From Terriglobia bacterium (GTDB lineage Bacteria; Acidobacteriota; Terriglobia; Acidiferrales; UBA7541): 51,126 nucleotides of DNA. Where the stretch lies: the NCBI GenBank assembly GCA_020072765.1, contig JAIQGD010000046.1, positions 1 to 51,126 of the forward strand. Reading direction: 5' to 3'. The notes under the pieces are model-generated. The model was not told the DNA's origin and searched no databases. It saw nothing but the letters and a program-made list of their open reading frames with translations. Both the position numbers and the translations under genes were made by a program. The stretch's first letter is position 1. Each line of letters begins with the position of its first letter. This document shows, one piece after another, positions 26,500 through 36,335 of the stretch.

Positions 26500-29400
26500 C
26501 TAAAAGGTGAACTTCCCCGAGATCTGCAACTGCCTCGCGTTAAACATGGTCCTGGGCGTCCCAAACAGAGGATTCGGGAAGGGAGCGCCGCCGTTCCCTC
26601 CGGGACAGGCTACCCCGAACTTTTGGATGGCGAGGGATGCAGCATCCTTGTAGTGCTTGGGAACCACTCCGCAGAAGTCGATCGTGCCGCCTCCGTAGAC
26701 CGACGTGACTTCGTCCACGTTGGGCCGGTTGAACACGTTGAACGCATCGAACGCCAGCAGAAGACCGAGGTTTTCTTTGATGTGAATCATGCGGGACACG
26801 CGCAGGTCGGTGTTGTAGAGCTTGTCGCCTCGGTAGGAATTCCGCGGTGACAATCCGACGCGATCCGTGACGGGGTTGGTGTCGCCATTGACATCGTTCC
26901 CGACAAAGATCGTGAAGGGCCGCCCCGATTGCAACGTGACGATCCCGCTCAATTCAAAGTTCCGCAGAACGCTCTTCTGCGGAGTGTCGGCCGTGAAGTT
27001 GGCGATGAAGCGATGGCGAACATCCTGCACCGAGTCGGCCCGCTCCAAGGCACGGTTGTATTGGTCCTGCGGCGTGCTCACGAACGTCGTGAATGTTCCG
27101 TCGTCCCGCACATGGGAGAGCGTGTAATTCGCACCGAACCGGAGATACGACCCGATGCGGTCGGTCACCGACAACGAACCGCCGTGGTACACCGACACGC
27201 CTGTGTTGTCCAGGTAGTACATCAACCCGGCATTCGAGAAGAGCGGGCCGCTGAACGCGTCCTTCCCATCGGGGAGTTTATTGTTCGGAAGGCCGGACGC
27301 GGGACAAAACGTGCCGCCCGGCGGGACCCAGTTCGGATAAGCAGGGCTCGCCGGGAATCCTGCTGGCGGGCACACGTTCAGGTTCATCGGTCGAACCTGT
27401 TTATGCGAGCCGACGAACAGATAGCCGGCGCTGACCACGAGACTCTTCCCAATCTGCTCGTCAATCTGCAGGCTGGCTTGCTCCGAATAGGAAATACGCG
27501 CGTTCCGGTCCCACCCGCCGCCACTGTTCGTCACCGCCGAGCCCGCCGGACCGGTGTTGAAGTTGGGTGGGTTCTGGCCCGTCAGAACTAGCTCCTTCGC
27601 GGCGCACCATGGCGCTGGCACCGCCGTTCCCGTTTCATTCGGACAGTCTGGCGTGGAGTATGTGGTCGCGCTGGGATACTGGAGTCCGCCAAGATACAAG
27701 CCTACGGGTAGCTGGTTGAGAGCATATCCCGCCGTAGTGGCATTGTTCAGCCGCACGAAGGGCTGCGGTGCTCCCGGAATGACCACCTCGCGCTGCGGAT
27801 AGGTCACGAAAAAGAACGTCATGTTGTAGTGGTCGTCGAATATTCCGTATCCGGCGCGAATGACCGTGCGCTTGTTGGGCGAATAGGCCAAGCCAATCCT
27901 GGGCTGCCAGCCGCGGAAATCGTGATTGATGATTTCTGTCAAGCCGGCCTCGAAGTCCCAGCGCAAGCCGTAATTCAACGTCAGCTTGGGAGTGAGCCGC
28001 CACTGATCCTGCGCGAAAAACCCCACATAACTGTGGTTAATCGGGGCGTAATAGGCCGGCGGATTCATGTATCCATTCGGCCACTGGTTGACGCCTCCTA
28101 CGGGCGTCGGCGGAACCACCGGGGGCAGACTACCCGGCACGACCGGCCCCGTTCCCAGGGGAGCGCCCCAGAACGCGATGGGTACACCGTTGAAGAAAGG
28201 TGGGAGCGGACATGGCCCGTCCTGCGGGACCTCAGCAATACCCGCGCTAGGATCCACAAAATTCGCAAACTGTACCATGCAGTTGAAACCGGGCAGGATA
28301 ATCCGCATTGGCGTAAACCCGGGCCAAATCACAAAATCCCAGACGTGGTTGAAGTCTCCGCCGAATTTCAAGTAGTGATTCCCTTTGACCCACGACAGGC
28401 TGTCCGAGATCTGCACGCGGCTTTCGTTGGTGGCATCGAACGTCCCGAAGTTGTGCCCAAATAGCAGCGTGTTGGGAATATCCAGGTTGGGCTGGCCGGT
28501 GACGGCCGGGAAGTTGTAGTGGCGCCGCGCGTACTGCACCAGTGCGGTGTTCACCAAGCTCGGCTTCAACACCGAACTCAACGAGCCCGAGAGGGATTGA
28601 TCGCGCAAGAAGGTGTTGTGTCCGCTGCTCGGGGCCCCGATGCCGCCTCCGTCCAGCGTATCGCCCACCAGCACGTTCAAATCCCGCTCGTCCACGATCA
28701 CATAGCGAAGCCCCAGCCGGTTATTGCTGTTGATCTGGTGATCGAGTTTGACGAACCCGTTGTCATGATCGAGCGTTTTCAGGCCGCCCAGAGTTTCCGG
28801 GGGCAAATTCATGGCCGCCTTGGCCTGATTGACGAGTGTCAGATTATTGATGAGCGTGGTGGGATAGGTGGGCGACTGCGCAAACCGCTGCCCCTCATAG
28901 TTGGCAAAGAAGAACGTCTTATCCTTCTGGATGGGTCCGCCAAGCGTCGCTCCATATTGGGTTCGGCGATAGGCATCGAATTGGGGCAGCGTCAGAAGGG
29001 TCCGCGCGTTGGCCCAGGCGTTGTTGTGATACACGTAGACCGAGCCGTGATAATCATTGCTGCCGGACTTGGTCACCACATTGACGATTCCGCCCAACGC
29101 CCGCCCGTATTCGGCGCCGTAGCCGTTGTTCACCACGCGAAACTCGCTGACGGCCTCCTGCGAAGGTGTGGCGCGCTGCGATCCCGTGGCCATATTGATG
29201 AAGTCCGCGCCATCCACGGTCAGCGCATTGCTGAGATCGCGCATGCCGCCGAAGGAGATCCGCGTTGTCTCCGTCTCCGTGAAGGTGGATTGAATACTTG
29301 TCCGGCCCGTCGCCACACCCGGGGTCAGCAGAGCGAAGTCCACGAAATTGCGGCGGCTGGTGGGTAATTGCTGAATCTGCGCCGTTTCGATCACCTGGCT

Positions 29401-29814
29401 GACCTCCGTGCGCGTGGGTTCGACAGTGGGCACCTGGCCGGTTACTTCGATCTTCTCCTCCTTGGCCGCCACCCGGAGCGTTACGTCGGTCGTCGCCGTT
29501 TGGCCGACCCTTAGGGCAATCCCTGTCTCCACGTACTTTCCCAGCCCGGTGTACTCGACGGTCAGCTCATACTGCCCGGGGGGCAGGTTCGGCACCAGGT
29601 AAAAACCCGCCTCGTTGGAGGTGGCCGTGTAGCGCAGGTTGGTACTCAATTCGCGCAGGGTAATCGAGGCTTTGACAATGGCGCGCCCGCTTTCGTCCTG
29701 CACGGTCCCGTTCAGCTGGGCGAAGCTAACCGTCGCCTGCGCCAAAGCACGCGGTGCGGCACACAACACCAGTACGACAACCAGGCAAAGTGCCAACCCC
29801 GAACGCAATCTCAT
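26500..29814 (-). CDS. TonB-dependent receptor with carboxypeptidase-regulatory-like N-domain
   Basis: The protein of about 1,104 residues is an outer-membrane receptor of the Oar-like group abundant in acidobacteria. A signal peptide (about 1-26) is followed by a carboxypeptidase-regulatory-like beta-sandwich (about 33-120), a plug domain with the Leu-Thr-Val-Asp-Gly-Ala-Asp segment, and a long beta-barrel ending in Phe-Thr-Phe, the usual outer-membrane C-terminal aromatic. The ATG at 29814 follows AAGGGGGG; an in-frame start 13 codons earlier lacks a site. It probably imports a polymer fragment or metal complex of unknown identity. A LysR gene is divergent from it. Confidence 0.93.
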   Translation of the reverse strand: MRLRSGLALCLVVVLVLCAAPRALAQATVSFAQLNGTVQDESGRAIVKASITLRELSTNLRYTATSNEAGFYLVPNLPPGQYELTVEYTGLGKYVETGIALRVGQTATTDVTLRVAAKEEKIEVTGQVPTVEPTRTEVSQVIETAQIQQLPTSRRNFVDFALLTPGVATGRTSIQSTFTETETTRISFGGMRDLSNALTVDGADFINMATGSQRATPSQEAVSEFRVVNNGYGAEYGRALGGIVNVVTKSGSNDYHGSVYVYHNNAWANARTLLTLPQFDAYRRTQYGATLGGPIQKDKTFFFANYEGQRFAQSPTYPTTLINNLTLVNQAKAAMNLPPETLGGLKTLDHDNGFVKLDHQINSNNRLGLRYVIVDERDLNVLVGDTLDGGGIGAPSSGHNTFLRDQSLSGSLSSVLKPSLVNTALVQYARRHYNFPAVTGQPNLDIPNTLLFGHNFGTFDATNESRVQISDSLSWVKGNHYLKFGGDFNHVWDFVIWPGFTPMRIILPGFNCMVQFANFVDPSAGIAEVPQDGPCPLPPFFNGVPIAFWGAPLGTGPVVPGSLPPVVPPTPVGGVNQWPNGYMNPPAYYAPINHSYVGFFAQDQWRLTPKLTLNYGLRWDFEAGLTEIINHDFRGWQPRIGLAYSPNKRTVIRAGYGIFDDHYNMTFFFVTYPQREVVIPGAPQPFVRLNNATTAGYALNQLPVGLYLGGLQYPSATTYSTPDCPNETGTAVPAPWCAAKELVLTGQNPPNFNTGPAGSAVTNSGGGWDRNARISYSEQASLQIDEQIGKSLVVSAGYLFVGSHKQVRPMNLNVCPPAGFPASPAYPNWVPPGGTFCPASGLPNNKLPDGKDAFSGPLFSNAGLMYYLDNTGVSVYHGGSLSVTDRIGSYLRFGANYTLSHVRDDGTFTTFVSTPQDQYNRALERADSVQDVRHRFIANFTADTPQKSVLRNFELSGIVTLQSGRPFTIFVGNDVNGDTNPVTDRVGLSPRNSYRGDKLYNTDLRVSRMIHIKENLGLLLAFDAFNVFNRPNVDEVTSVYGGGTIDFCGVVPKHYKDAASLAIQKFGVACPGGNGGAPFPNPLFGTPRTMFNARQLQISGKFTF

Positions 29815-29899
29815 GGTTCCCCCCTTTTTCTCGGTCCCAATCCAGGTGCGCATGCTTATGCACTGGCGAAATCCTCAGGCCTTGTGCTCTTCCCAAGAC

Positions 29900-29914
29900 T
29901 AGTGCCTGGCACTA
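29900..29914. promoter_or_regulatory. palindrome upstream of the TonB receptor
   Basis: TAGTGCC-T-GGCACTA is a perfect 7-base inverted repeat, 86 bases upstream of the receptor start. It differs from the two LysR-type sites and could bind another regulator. Confidence 0.4.
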
Positions 29915-29982
29915 TTAGAGTAATGGCCGAGAGAATGGTTGCGGTTCCCAAAACTGTCCAATACATGTTCGGTTAAATCGTC

Positions 29983-29997
29983 ATACCTTTTGGGTAT
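29983..29997. promoter_or_regulatory. LysR-type operator, copy 1
   Basis: ATACC-N5-GGTAT, extended by outer pairs to a 19-base perfect palindrome (29981-29999). It matches the T-N11-A form of LysR boxes and has the same arms as the site at 30075-30089. The two centres are 92 bases apart. Confidence 0.6.
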
Positions 29998-30074
29998 GAA
30001 TGAAATCGAATTTCGGATTCCTTCGAATGCTTGGTCAATAGCCGCTAGGTGAATGAAGAACTTCTTGGAAGGTG

Positions 30075-30089
30075 ATACCTGGCAGGTAT
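30075..30089. promoter_or_regulatory. LysR-type operator, copy 2
   Basis: ATACC-TGGCA-GGTAT ends 13 bases before the LysR start codon. Arms and spacing match copy 1. Its place at the regulator's own start suggests autoregulation. Confidence 0.65.
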
Positions 30090-30102
30090 AGGATACGCAA
30101 TC

Positions 30103-31029
30103 ATGGAACTGCGTCATATCCGCTATTTCATTGCCGTCGCGGACTTGCTCAATTTCACCAAGGCCGCGCAGCAACTCCACATCGCCCAACCGCCCCTGAG
30201 CCGCCAGATCCGTCAGTTGGAGGACGAATTGGGTGTGGAGCTTTTCGCGCGCAACAAGAGGCGCATCCAGCTGACCCGCGCCGGGCGTATCTTCCTCGAG
30301 GAAGCCAGGAAGCTGGCCGTGCAGGCGGAACATGCTCGAGAGGCGGCGCAACGCGCTCAGCAAGGAGCGATGAAACTCCTCCGCATCGGCATTGGCGCGG
30401 GGCTCGCGCGGGCAATCGGCAACGTGGTTGTGGAACACCATCGGCACTCCCCGGATATCGACATCGAGTGCAAGGATATCTTTTCCAGCCCGCAGAACGA
30501 GGCACTGCGCACCGGCGAGATTGATGTGGGCTTCCTGCGCCCGCCCGTGGATCAGGTGAACCTGAATTGCGAACTGCTGTTCGAGGAACAATTCGTCGTC
30601 ATCATGCCGAAGTCGCACCGCTTGGCCAAACGCGGGTTTTTGAAGCTGGCGGATATCGCCGATGAACCCTTGGTCATCTTTGATCGCAAGCGCTCCATCG
30701 GCCTGTACGACAAAGTGCTGGGGCTATACAGCAGCCGGGGGCTCACGGGGCCGGTCGCCATAACCCATGTCGAGGCCCATGAAGAAGCCGGGGCGATCAC
30801 CGTGGCTTCCGGCAAGGGACTTTTTATCGGCGCGGCCGCCATCGTCAAGCTCAATCGCTCCCTGGCCGGCACGGAATTGGCGCTGGCGGAACTCGATGAG
30901 CCGGACGCTAAAATCGAGGTCTACATCGCCTGGCGCAAGGACGAAACCTGCCCGGCCGTGTTCGCCTTCCTGGATTCGGTCCGCCGCGTTTTCCGCGCCG
31001 CCGAGCACCCGCACAAGCATATCGCCTGA
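30103..31029 (+). CDS. LysR-family transcriptional regulator
   Basis: The 308-residue protein has an N-terminal winged helix-turn-helix (about 1-60, with Phe-Thr-Lys-Ala-Ala-Gln-Gln-Leu-His-Ile-Ala-Gln-Pro-Pro-Leu-Ser-Arg) and a two-lobed effector domain (about 90-295). It resembles the branch that includes BenM, CatM and HcaR, which often sense aromatic acids, but the ligand cannot be read from sequence. It is divergent from the TonB receptor, and two ATACC-N5-GGTAT palindromes lie between them, so control of the receptor and of itself is likely. Confidence 0.94.
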   Translation: MELRHIRYFIAVADLLNFTKAAQQLHIAQPPLSRQIRQLEDELGVELFARNKRRIQLTRAGRIFLEEARKLAVQAEHAREAAQRAQQGAMKLLRIGIGAGLARAIGNVVVEHHRHSPDIDIECKDIFSSPQNEALRTGEIDVGFLRPPVDQVNLNCELLFEEQFVVIMPKSHRLAKRGFLKLADIADEPLVIFDRKRSIGLYDKVLGLYSSRGLTGPVAITHVEAHEEAGAITVASGKGLFIGAAAIVKLNRSLAGTELALAELDEPDAKIEVYIAWRKDETCPAVFAFLDSVRRVFRAAEHPHKHIA

Positions 31030-31101
31030 CGGTAGGCCGGCCCTCGCGCCGGGAGCACAGACCCAGATTCCCGCCCCGGATCGCACCCGCCACGTCCCCA
31101 C

Positions 31102-31135
31102 TTGACAGAAAGATGAGCCGGGCATAGCATGCCCG
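31102..31135 (+). promoter_or_regulatory. predicted promoter with overlapping palindrome, upstream of mddA
   Basis: TTGACA (31102-31107), 17-base spacer, TAGCAT (31125-31130). The -10 lies inside the palindrome CGGGCAT-AGC-ATGCCCG (31119-31135), which would place a bound repressor on the promoter. The palindrome followed by a short T run could instead be a weak terminator for the LysR gene. Confidence 0.6.
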
Positions 31136-31236
31136 CATATTTTTAAGTTGGACGGGCTGCACGCTGAATTCATCGCGCAGTCTGCGGCTAGCTACTCATC
31201 CCAGGGCGCGGCATATCCTACTACTCGGACTCAAAA

Positions 31237-31268
31237 CCGCCTTCCGGCAAAGGCTGCCGGTCAGGCGG
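31237..31268 (+). other. leader hairpin upstream of mddA
   Basis: An 11-pair hairpin with one internal loop (CCGCC/GGCGG and CCGGCA/TGCCGG, loop AAGGC) lies in the predicted leader, about 40 bases before the start codon, followed by ATTTT. It may be a regulatory or stabilising structure. No known riboswitch class was recognised. Confidence 0.4.
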
Positions 31269-31311
31269 ATTTTCAGATCACAGCGCCAACTTGCACAGGA
31301 GGTAGTGCGCC

Positions 31312-32046
31312 ATGGGTAGGATCGCAGCGTTTCTTTACGGTGTGGTGGTGTACCTCATTTTCTTCGTGACGTTCCTCTATGCCATCGGTTTTGTCGGCAA
31401 CGTGTTCGTGCCCAAATCCATCGACTCGGGTACGGGCCGCTTCTCCTTCGCCGCACTGGGCATCAACGCGCTCCTGCTCGGGCTGTTTGCCATTCAGCAC
31501 AGCGTGATGGCCCGCCAATGGTTCAAGCGCGCCTGGACCAAGGTTGTACCCCACCCCGTCGAACGCAGCACCTACGTGCTGCTGGCCAGCCTTTGCCTCC
31601 TTATCCTCTACTCGCAGTGGCGGGCCATGACCGGCATCGTGTGGAATGTGCAGAATCCGTACGGCCACGGGATCCTCCTGGGGCTCTTCGCACTGGGATG
31701 GCTGCTGGTGCTGTCCAGCACCTTCTTGATCGACCACTTCGACCTGTTCGGCTTGCGCCAAGTCTTCCTGTATCTGCGCGGCCGGCCCTATACGCCCGTC
31801 ACTATGAAGGACCCCTTGCTATACAAATTTGTGCGCCATCCCATCTATCTGGGCTTCCTGCTGGCCTTCTGGGCCACCCCGCGGATGACCCAGGGCCACC
31901 TGCTGTTCGCCCTGGGGACGACCGGCTACATCCTGCTGGCTATTCAACTGGAAGAGCACGATTTGGTCACCTTCTTCGGCGATGCCTACCGAGAGTACCG
32001 CCGGACCACGCCGATGCTGATCCCCTTCCTGAAGAAGCCAAGTTAA
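31312..32046 (+). CDS. mddA: methanethiol S-methyltransferase (MddA-type membrane methyltransferase)
   Basis: The 244-residue membrane protein has about five to six helices and belongs to the isoprenylcysteine methyltransferase/NnrU fold. The N-terminal [10 protein letters not shown], Gln-His-Ser-Val-Met-Ala-Arg and C-terminal Arg-His-Pro-Ile-Tyr-Leu-Gly-Phe blocks match what I recall of MddA, which methylates methanethiol to dimethyl sulfide with S-adenosylmethionine. AGGAGG lies nine bases before the ATG. Its place beside Fe-S and sulfate-assimilation genes agrees with a sulfur role. A general family assignment is safer than the exact substrate. Confidence 0.75.
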   Translation: MGRIAAFLYGVVVYLIFFVTFLYAIGFVGNVFVPKSIDSGTGRFSFAALGINALLLGLFAIQHSVMARQWFKRAWTKVVPHPVERSTYVLLASLCLLILYSQWRAMTGIVWNVQNPYGHGILLGLFALGWLLVLSSTFLIDHFDLFGLRQVFLYLRGRPYTPVTMKDPLLYKFVRHPIYLGFLLAFWATPRMTQGHLLFALGTTGYILLAIQLEEHDLVTFFGDAYREYRRTTPMLIPFLKKPS

Positions 32047-32131
32047 CTGGGCCTTGCCAGGCGCCCCCGCCCCTGTTACACTTGATACTGTACTGGATTG
32101 GTGCTGTATCTTCTGAGGGGGGAATTCGTCA

Positions 32132-32604
32132 GTGGTAAGACTCGGCAAGCTCACCGACTACGGCCTGGTGCTGATGACGTGCCTGGCGCGCGGCAGAGGG
32201 GAGTCTCTGCGCACCGCGCGGGACTTGGCGCGCGAGTCCCGCCTGCCCATTTCCACCGTCAGCAAGCTGCTGAAACAGCTCCTGCAGAGCGGACTGCTCA
32301 CGTCCCATCGCGGCACCAAGGGCGGCTACGTCCTCGCTCGGGCGCCCCGGCAGATCTCCGTCGTCGAAATCATTGCCGCCATCGAAGGCCCCATGGCGCT
32401 CACCGAGTGCAGCACGGACGTAACGGGAATGTGCAGCATCGAGCGCCGCTGCCCCATCAAGAGCAACCAGCAGATCATCAACCAGGCCGTGCGCGGGGTG
32501 CTCGACAAGATCACCCTCTCCGATTTGATCGAACCCCTGCAGCTGACTTCGCTCACCGACGCGCGCGGCAGAATCGTGCCCCTGACGGCCTCCGGGAGAA
32601 TTCA

Positions 32605-32608
<4 letters not shown>
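32132..32608 (+). CDS. Rrf2-family regulator of the SUF operon
   Basis: The 158-residue protein has the Rrf2 winged helix-turn-helix (about 10-70) and three cysteines (Cys-x7-Cys-x5-Cys, about 92-107) in the position where IscR-type proteins bind a [2Fe-2S] cluster. It is first in the suf operon and should sense Fe-S status and control sufBCDSUT. The start is GTG at 32132 with a G-rich ribosome-binding site. Its stop overlaps the sufB start (ATGA). Confidence 0.92.
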
Positions 32609-34062
<1,454 letters not shown>

Positions 34063-34146
34063 AGATTGATTGAACCATGAAGGAATGCCGCCGGTTCGGC
34101 CCGGCACATCGGCGATCGCGGCCCAGGCGCTAGAAGGAAAATAGAA

Positions 34147-34917
34147 ATGAGCTTGCTAGACATCAAAGACCTACGGGTAACGGTGGATGACCACGAAATC
34201 CTCAAGGGCCTCAACCTCCAGCTGAAACCGGGGGAGGTCCACTCGATCATGGGGCCCAACGGCTCCGGAAAGAGCACCTTGGCGCAAGTGCTGGCCCGCC
34301 GCGAAACCTTCACGGTCACGGGCGGCCAGGTCCAGTTCAACGGCAAGGATTTGCTGGCCATGAAGCCGGAGGAAGCCGCCTGCGAGGGCGTTTTCCTCGC
34401 GTTTCAATACCCGGTCGAGATTCCGGGGATCGGCAACGCCTACTTTCTCCGCTCGGCGCTCAATGCCATCCGCAAATACCGCGGGCAGGATGAAATGGAC
34501 GCCATGGATTTTCTCCCCATGCTTCGCGAAAAGATGAAGCTGCTCGAGATGGATGAAAAATATCTGAACCGCTCGGTGAATGAAGGCTTTTCGGGCGGCG
34601 AAAAGAAGCGCAACGAGATTTTGCAGATGGCCATGCTGGAGCCGAAACTCGCCATTCTCGACGAGACCGATTCGGGCCTCGATATTGACGCGCTGCGCAT
34701 TGTAGCCGCGGGCGTCAACGCCATGCGCAGTCCGGACCGCGCCATCCTCGTCGTCACGCACTATCAGCGGCTGCTGCACTATATCGTCCCAGATCGCGTC
34801 CACGTGCTGGTGGACGGACGCATCGAGCGCTCGGGCGGGCCCGAACTCGCGCTCCAGCTCGAAGAGACCGGCTACGCCGCCATCGAAGCCGCCGCACGCG
34901 GCGCGAGCCGGGGCTGA
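34147..34917 (+). CDS. sufC: Fe-S cluster assembly ATPase SufC
   Basis: The 256-residue ABC-type ATPase powers the SufBCD scaffold. Walker A is Gly-Pro-Asn-Gly-Ser-Gly-Lys-Ser-Thr (about 37-45), the ABC signature is Phe-Ser-Gly-Gly-Glu-Lys-Lys-Arg (about 149-156), and Walker B is Leu-Ala-Ile-Leu-Asp-Glu-Thr-Asp-Ser-Gly-Leu-Asp, with the Suf-specific Glu-Thr-Asp-Ser. It is soluble rather than part of a transporter. AGGAAAA lies before the ATG. Confidence 0.97.
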   Translation: MSLLDIKDLRVTVDDHEILKGLNLQLKPGEVHSIMGPNGSGKSTLAQVLARRETFTVTGGQVQFNGKDLLAMKPEEAACEGVFLAFQYPVEIPGIGNAYFLRSALNAIRKYRGQDEMDAMDFLPMLREKMKLLEMDEKYLNRSVNEGFSGGEKKRNEILQMAMLEPKLAILDETDSGLDIDALRIVAAGVNAMRSPDRAILVVTHYQRLLHYIVPDRVHVLVDGRIERSGGPELALQLEETGYAAIEAAARGASRG

Positions 34918-34955
34918 TCGACCGGCAAGACTTTTTCGATAAAGGAACCATTCAC

Positions 34956-36335
34956 GTGGCAACGGCAACCCAGGCCATTGAAAATTACGCCGAAAGCTTC
35001 CGCGGATTCGAGCAGTCCGCGGCCAGCCACGACTTGCTGTGGCTGCGCCAGCTGCGCCAGAGCGGCTTTGCGCGTTTCGGCGAGACCGGGTTCCCCACCA
35101 CGCGCGACGAGGACTGGCGCTTCACCAGCCTCGCGGCCATCGCCCAGATCCCTTTCCGGCTGGCGCGGAACGGCCATGGGCCGCTCTCGCGCAACCAGAT
35201 CGACTGCTTCCGGATTCCCGGCGTGGCCTGCCAGCTTGTCTTTGTCGACGGGCGCTTTTCGCCGGAACTTTCCTCTTCGGGCCAGTTGCCCGAGGGCGTC
35301 GAAGTGGCGAGCCTCGCGGCGCAGATCGCGCGCGATCCCGGAGCCATTGAGCCCCACCTGGGACGCCACCTCGATCTGCAGCGCGATCCCTTCTGCGCGT
35401 TGAACACCGCATTTCTGGAAGATGGGGCGTACGTACGCATCCGCAAGGGGGTGGTGCTGGGCGAGCCCATCCACCTGCTATTTGTCTCCGCGGCGCACGA
35501 CGCGCCGACCGTGTGCCATCCGCGCAATCTGATCGTCGCCGAGGAAAACAGCCAGGCCACGATTCTCGAGGAATACGTATCGACGGGCAGCGGCGCAACG
35601 CTGTGTAACACGGCGACCGAACTCGTCGCCGGCGACCACGCCGTGGTTTCGCACTACATGATCGAGCGGGAGCACAACCAGGCGTGCAACATCTCGACGC
35701 TCCGCATCCAGCAAGGCCGAAGCGCCGACGTCAGCTCGCACTCGGTGCTGGCCGGAGGCGCGCTGGTCCGCAACAATGTCCACCCGGTCCTGGCGGGGGA
35801 AGGCGGCGAGTGCCTGATCAACGGCCTGTTCATCGGCGGCGGCCGGCAGCACCTGGATAATTACATGCTGGTCGAACACGCCCGCCCGCACTGCGCCAGC
35901 CGCCAGTTCTACAACGGAATTCTCGGCGGTCACGCGCACGGCGTCTTCCACGGCCGCATCATCGTGCACAAGGACGCGCAGAAGACCGACGCGCGGCAGA
36001 CCAACCGCAACCTGCTGCTCTCCGACACCGCGCAGATCGACACCAAACCGCAGCTCGAGATTTATGCCGATGACGTGAAGTGCACGCACGGCGCCACCAT
36101 CGGGCAGATCGACGAGGAGGCGCTGTTCTACCTCCGCTCCCGCGGCGTCGACCTGGCCTCCGCGCGCCGCCTGCTGCTGCTGGCTTTCGCCGGCGAATGC
36201 CTCGACCGCATGAAGCCGGGCCCGGTGCGCGTGCACATCGAGAAACTGATTCACGACTCCCTGGCGCAGATCGCCCACGTCTCGCACGACGTCCCGCTGG
36301 CTCCGCAAGAGGCCGCTCTGGGAGAGCCGCGATGA
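34956..36335 (+). CDS. sufD: Fe-S cluster assembly protein SufD
   Basis: The 459-residue SufB paralogue completes the SufBCD complex. The C-terminal Gly-Arg-Ile-Ile-Val-His-Lys-Asp-Ala-Gln-Lys-Thr-Asp-Ala-Arg-Gln and Thr-His-Gly-Ala-Thr-Ile-Gly blocks are diagnostic. The start is GTG at 34956 with AAAGGAA upstream. Its TGA overlaps the sufS start by four bases, which suggests translational coupling. Confidence 0.95.
   Translation: MATATQAIENYAESFRGFEQSAASHDLLWLRQLRQSGFARFGETGFPTTRDEDWRFTSLAAIAQIPFRLARNGHGPLSRNQIDCFRIPGVACQLVFVDGRFSPELSSSGQLPEGVEVASLAAQIARDPGAIEPHLGRHLDLQRDPFCALNTAFLEDGAYVRIRKGVVLGEPIHLLFVSAAHDAPTVCHPRNLIVAEENSQATILEEYVSTGSGATLCNTATELVAGDHAVVSHYMIEREHNQACNISTLRIQQGRSADVSSHSVLAGGALVRNNVHPVLAGEGGECLINGLFIGGGRQHLDNYMLVEHARPHCASRQFYNGILGGHAHGVFHGRIIVHKDAQKTDARQTNRNLLLSDTAQIDTKPQLEIYADDVKCTHGATIGQIDEEALFYLRSRGVDLASARRLLLLAFAGECLDRMKPGPVRVHIEKLIHDSLAQIAHVSHDVPLAPQEAALGEPR

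Noticed and set aside
24846-26510. 554-codon plus-strand frame opposite the URO-D gene
   Set aside because: It mirrors the URO-D coding sequence, is His/Arg-rich and matches no family; long antisense frames are expected in GC-rich DNA.
29899-30618. 239-codon minus-strand frame opposite the LysR gene
   Set aside because: It is the complement of the LysR gene and its upstream region, with no ribosome-binding site or domain.
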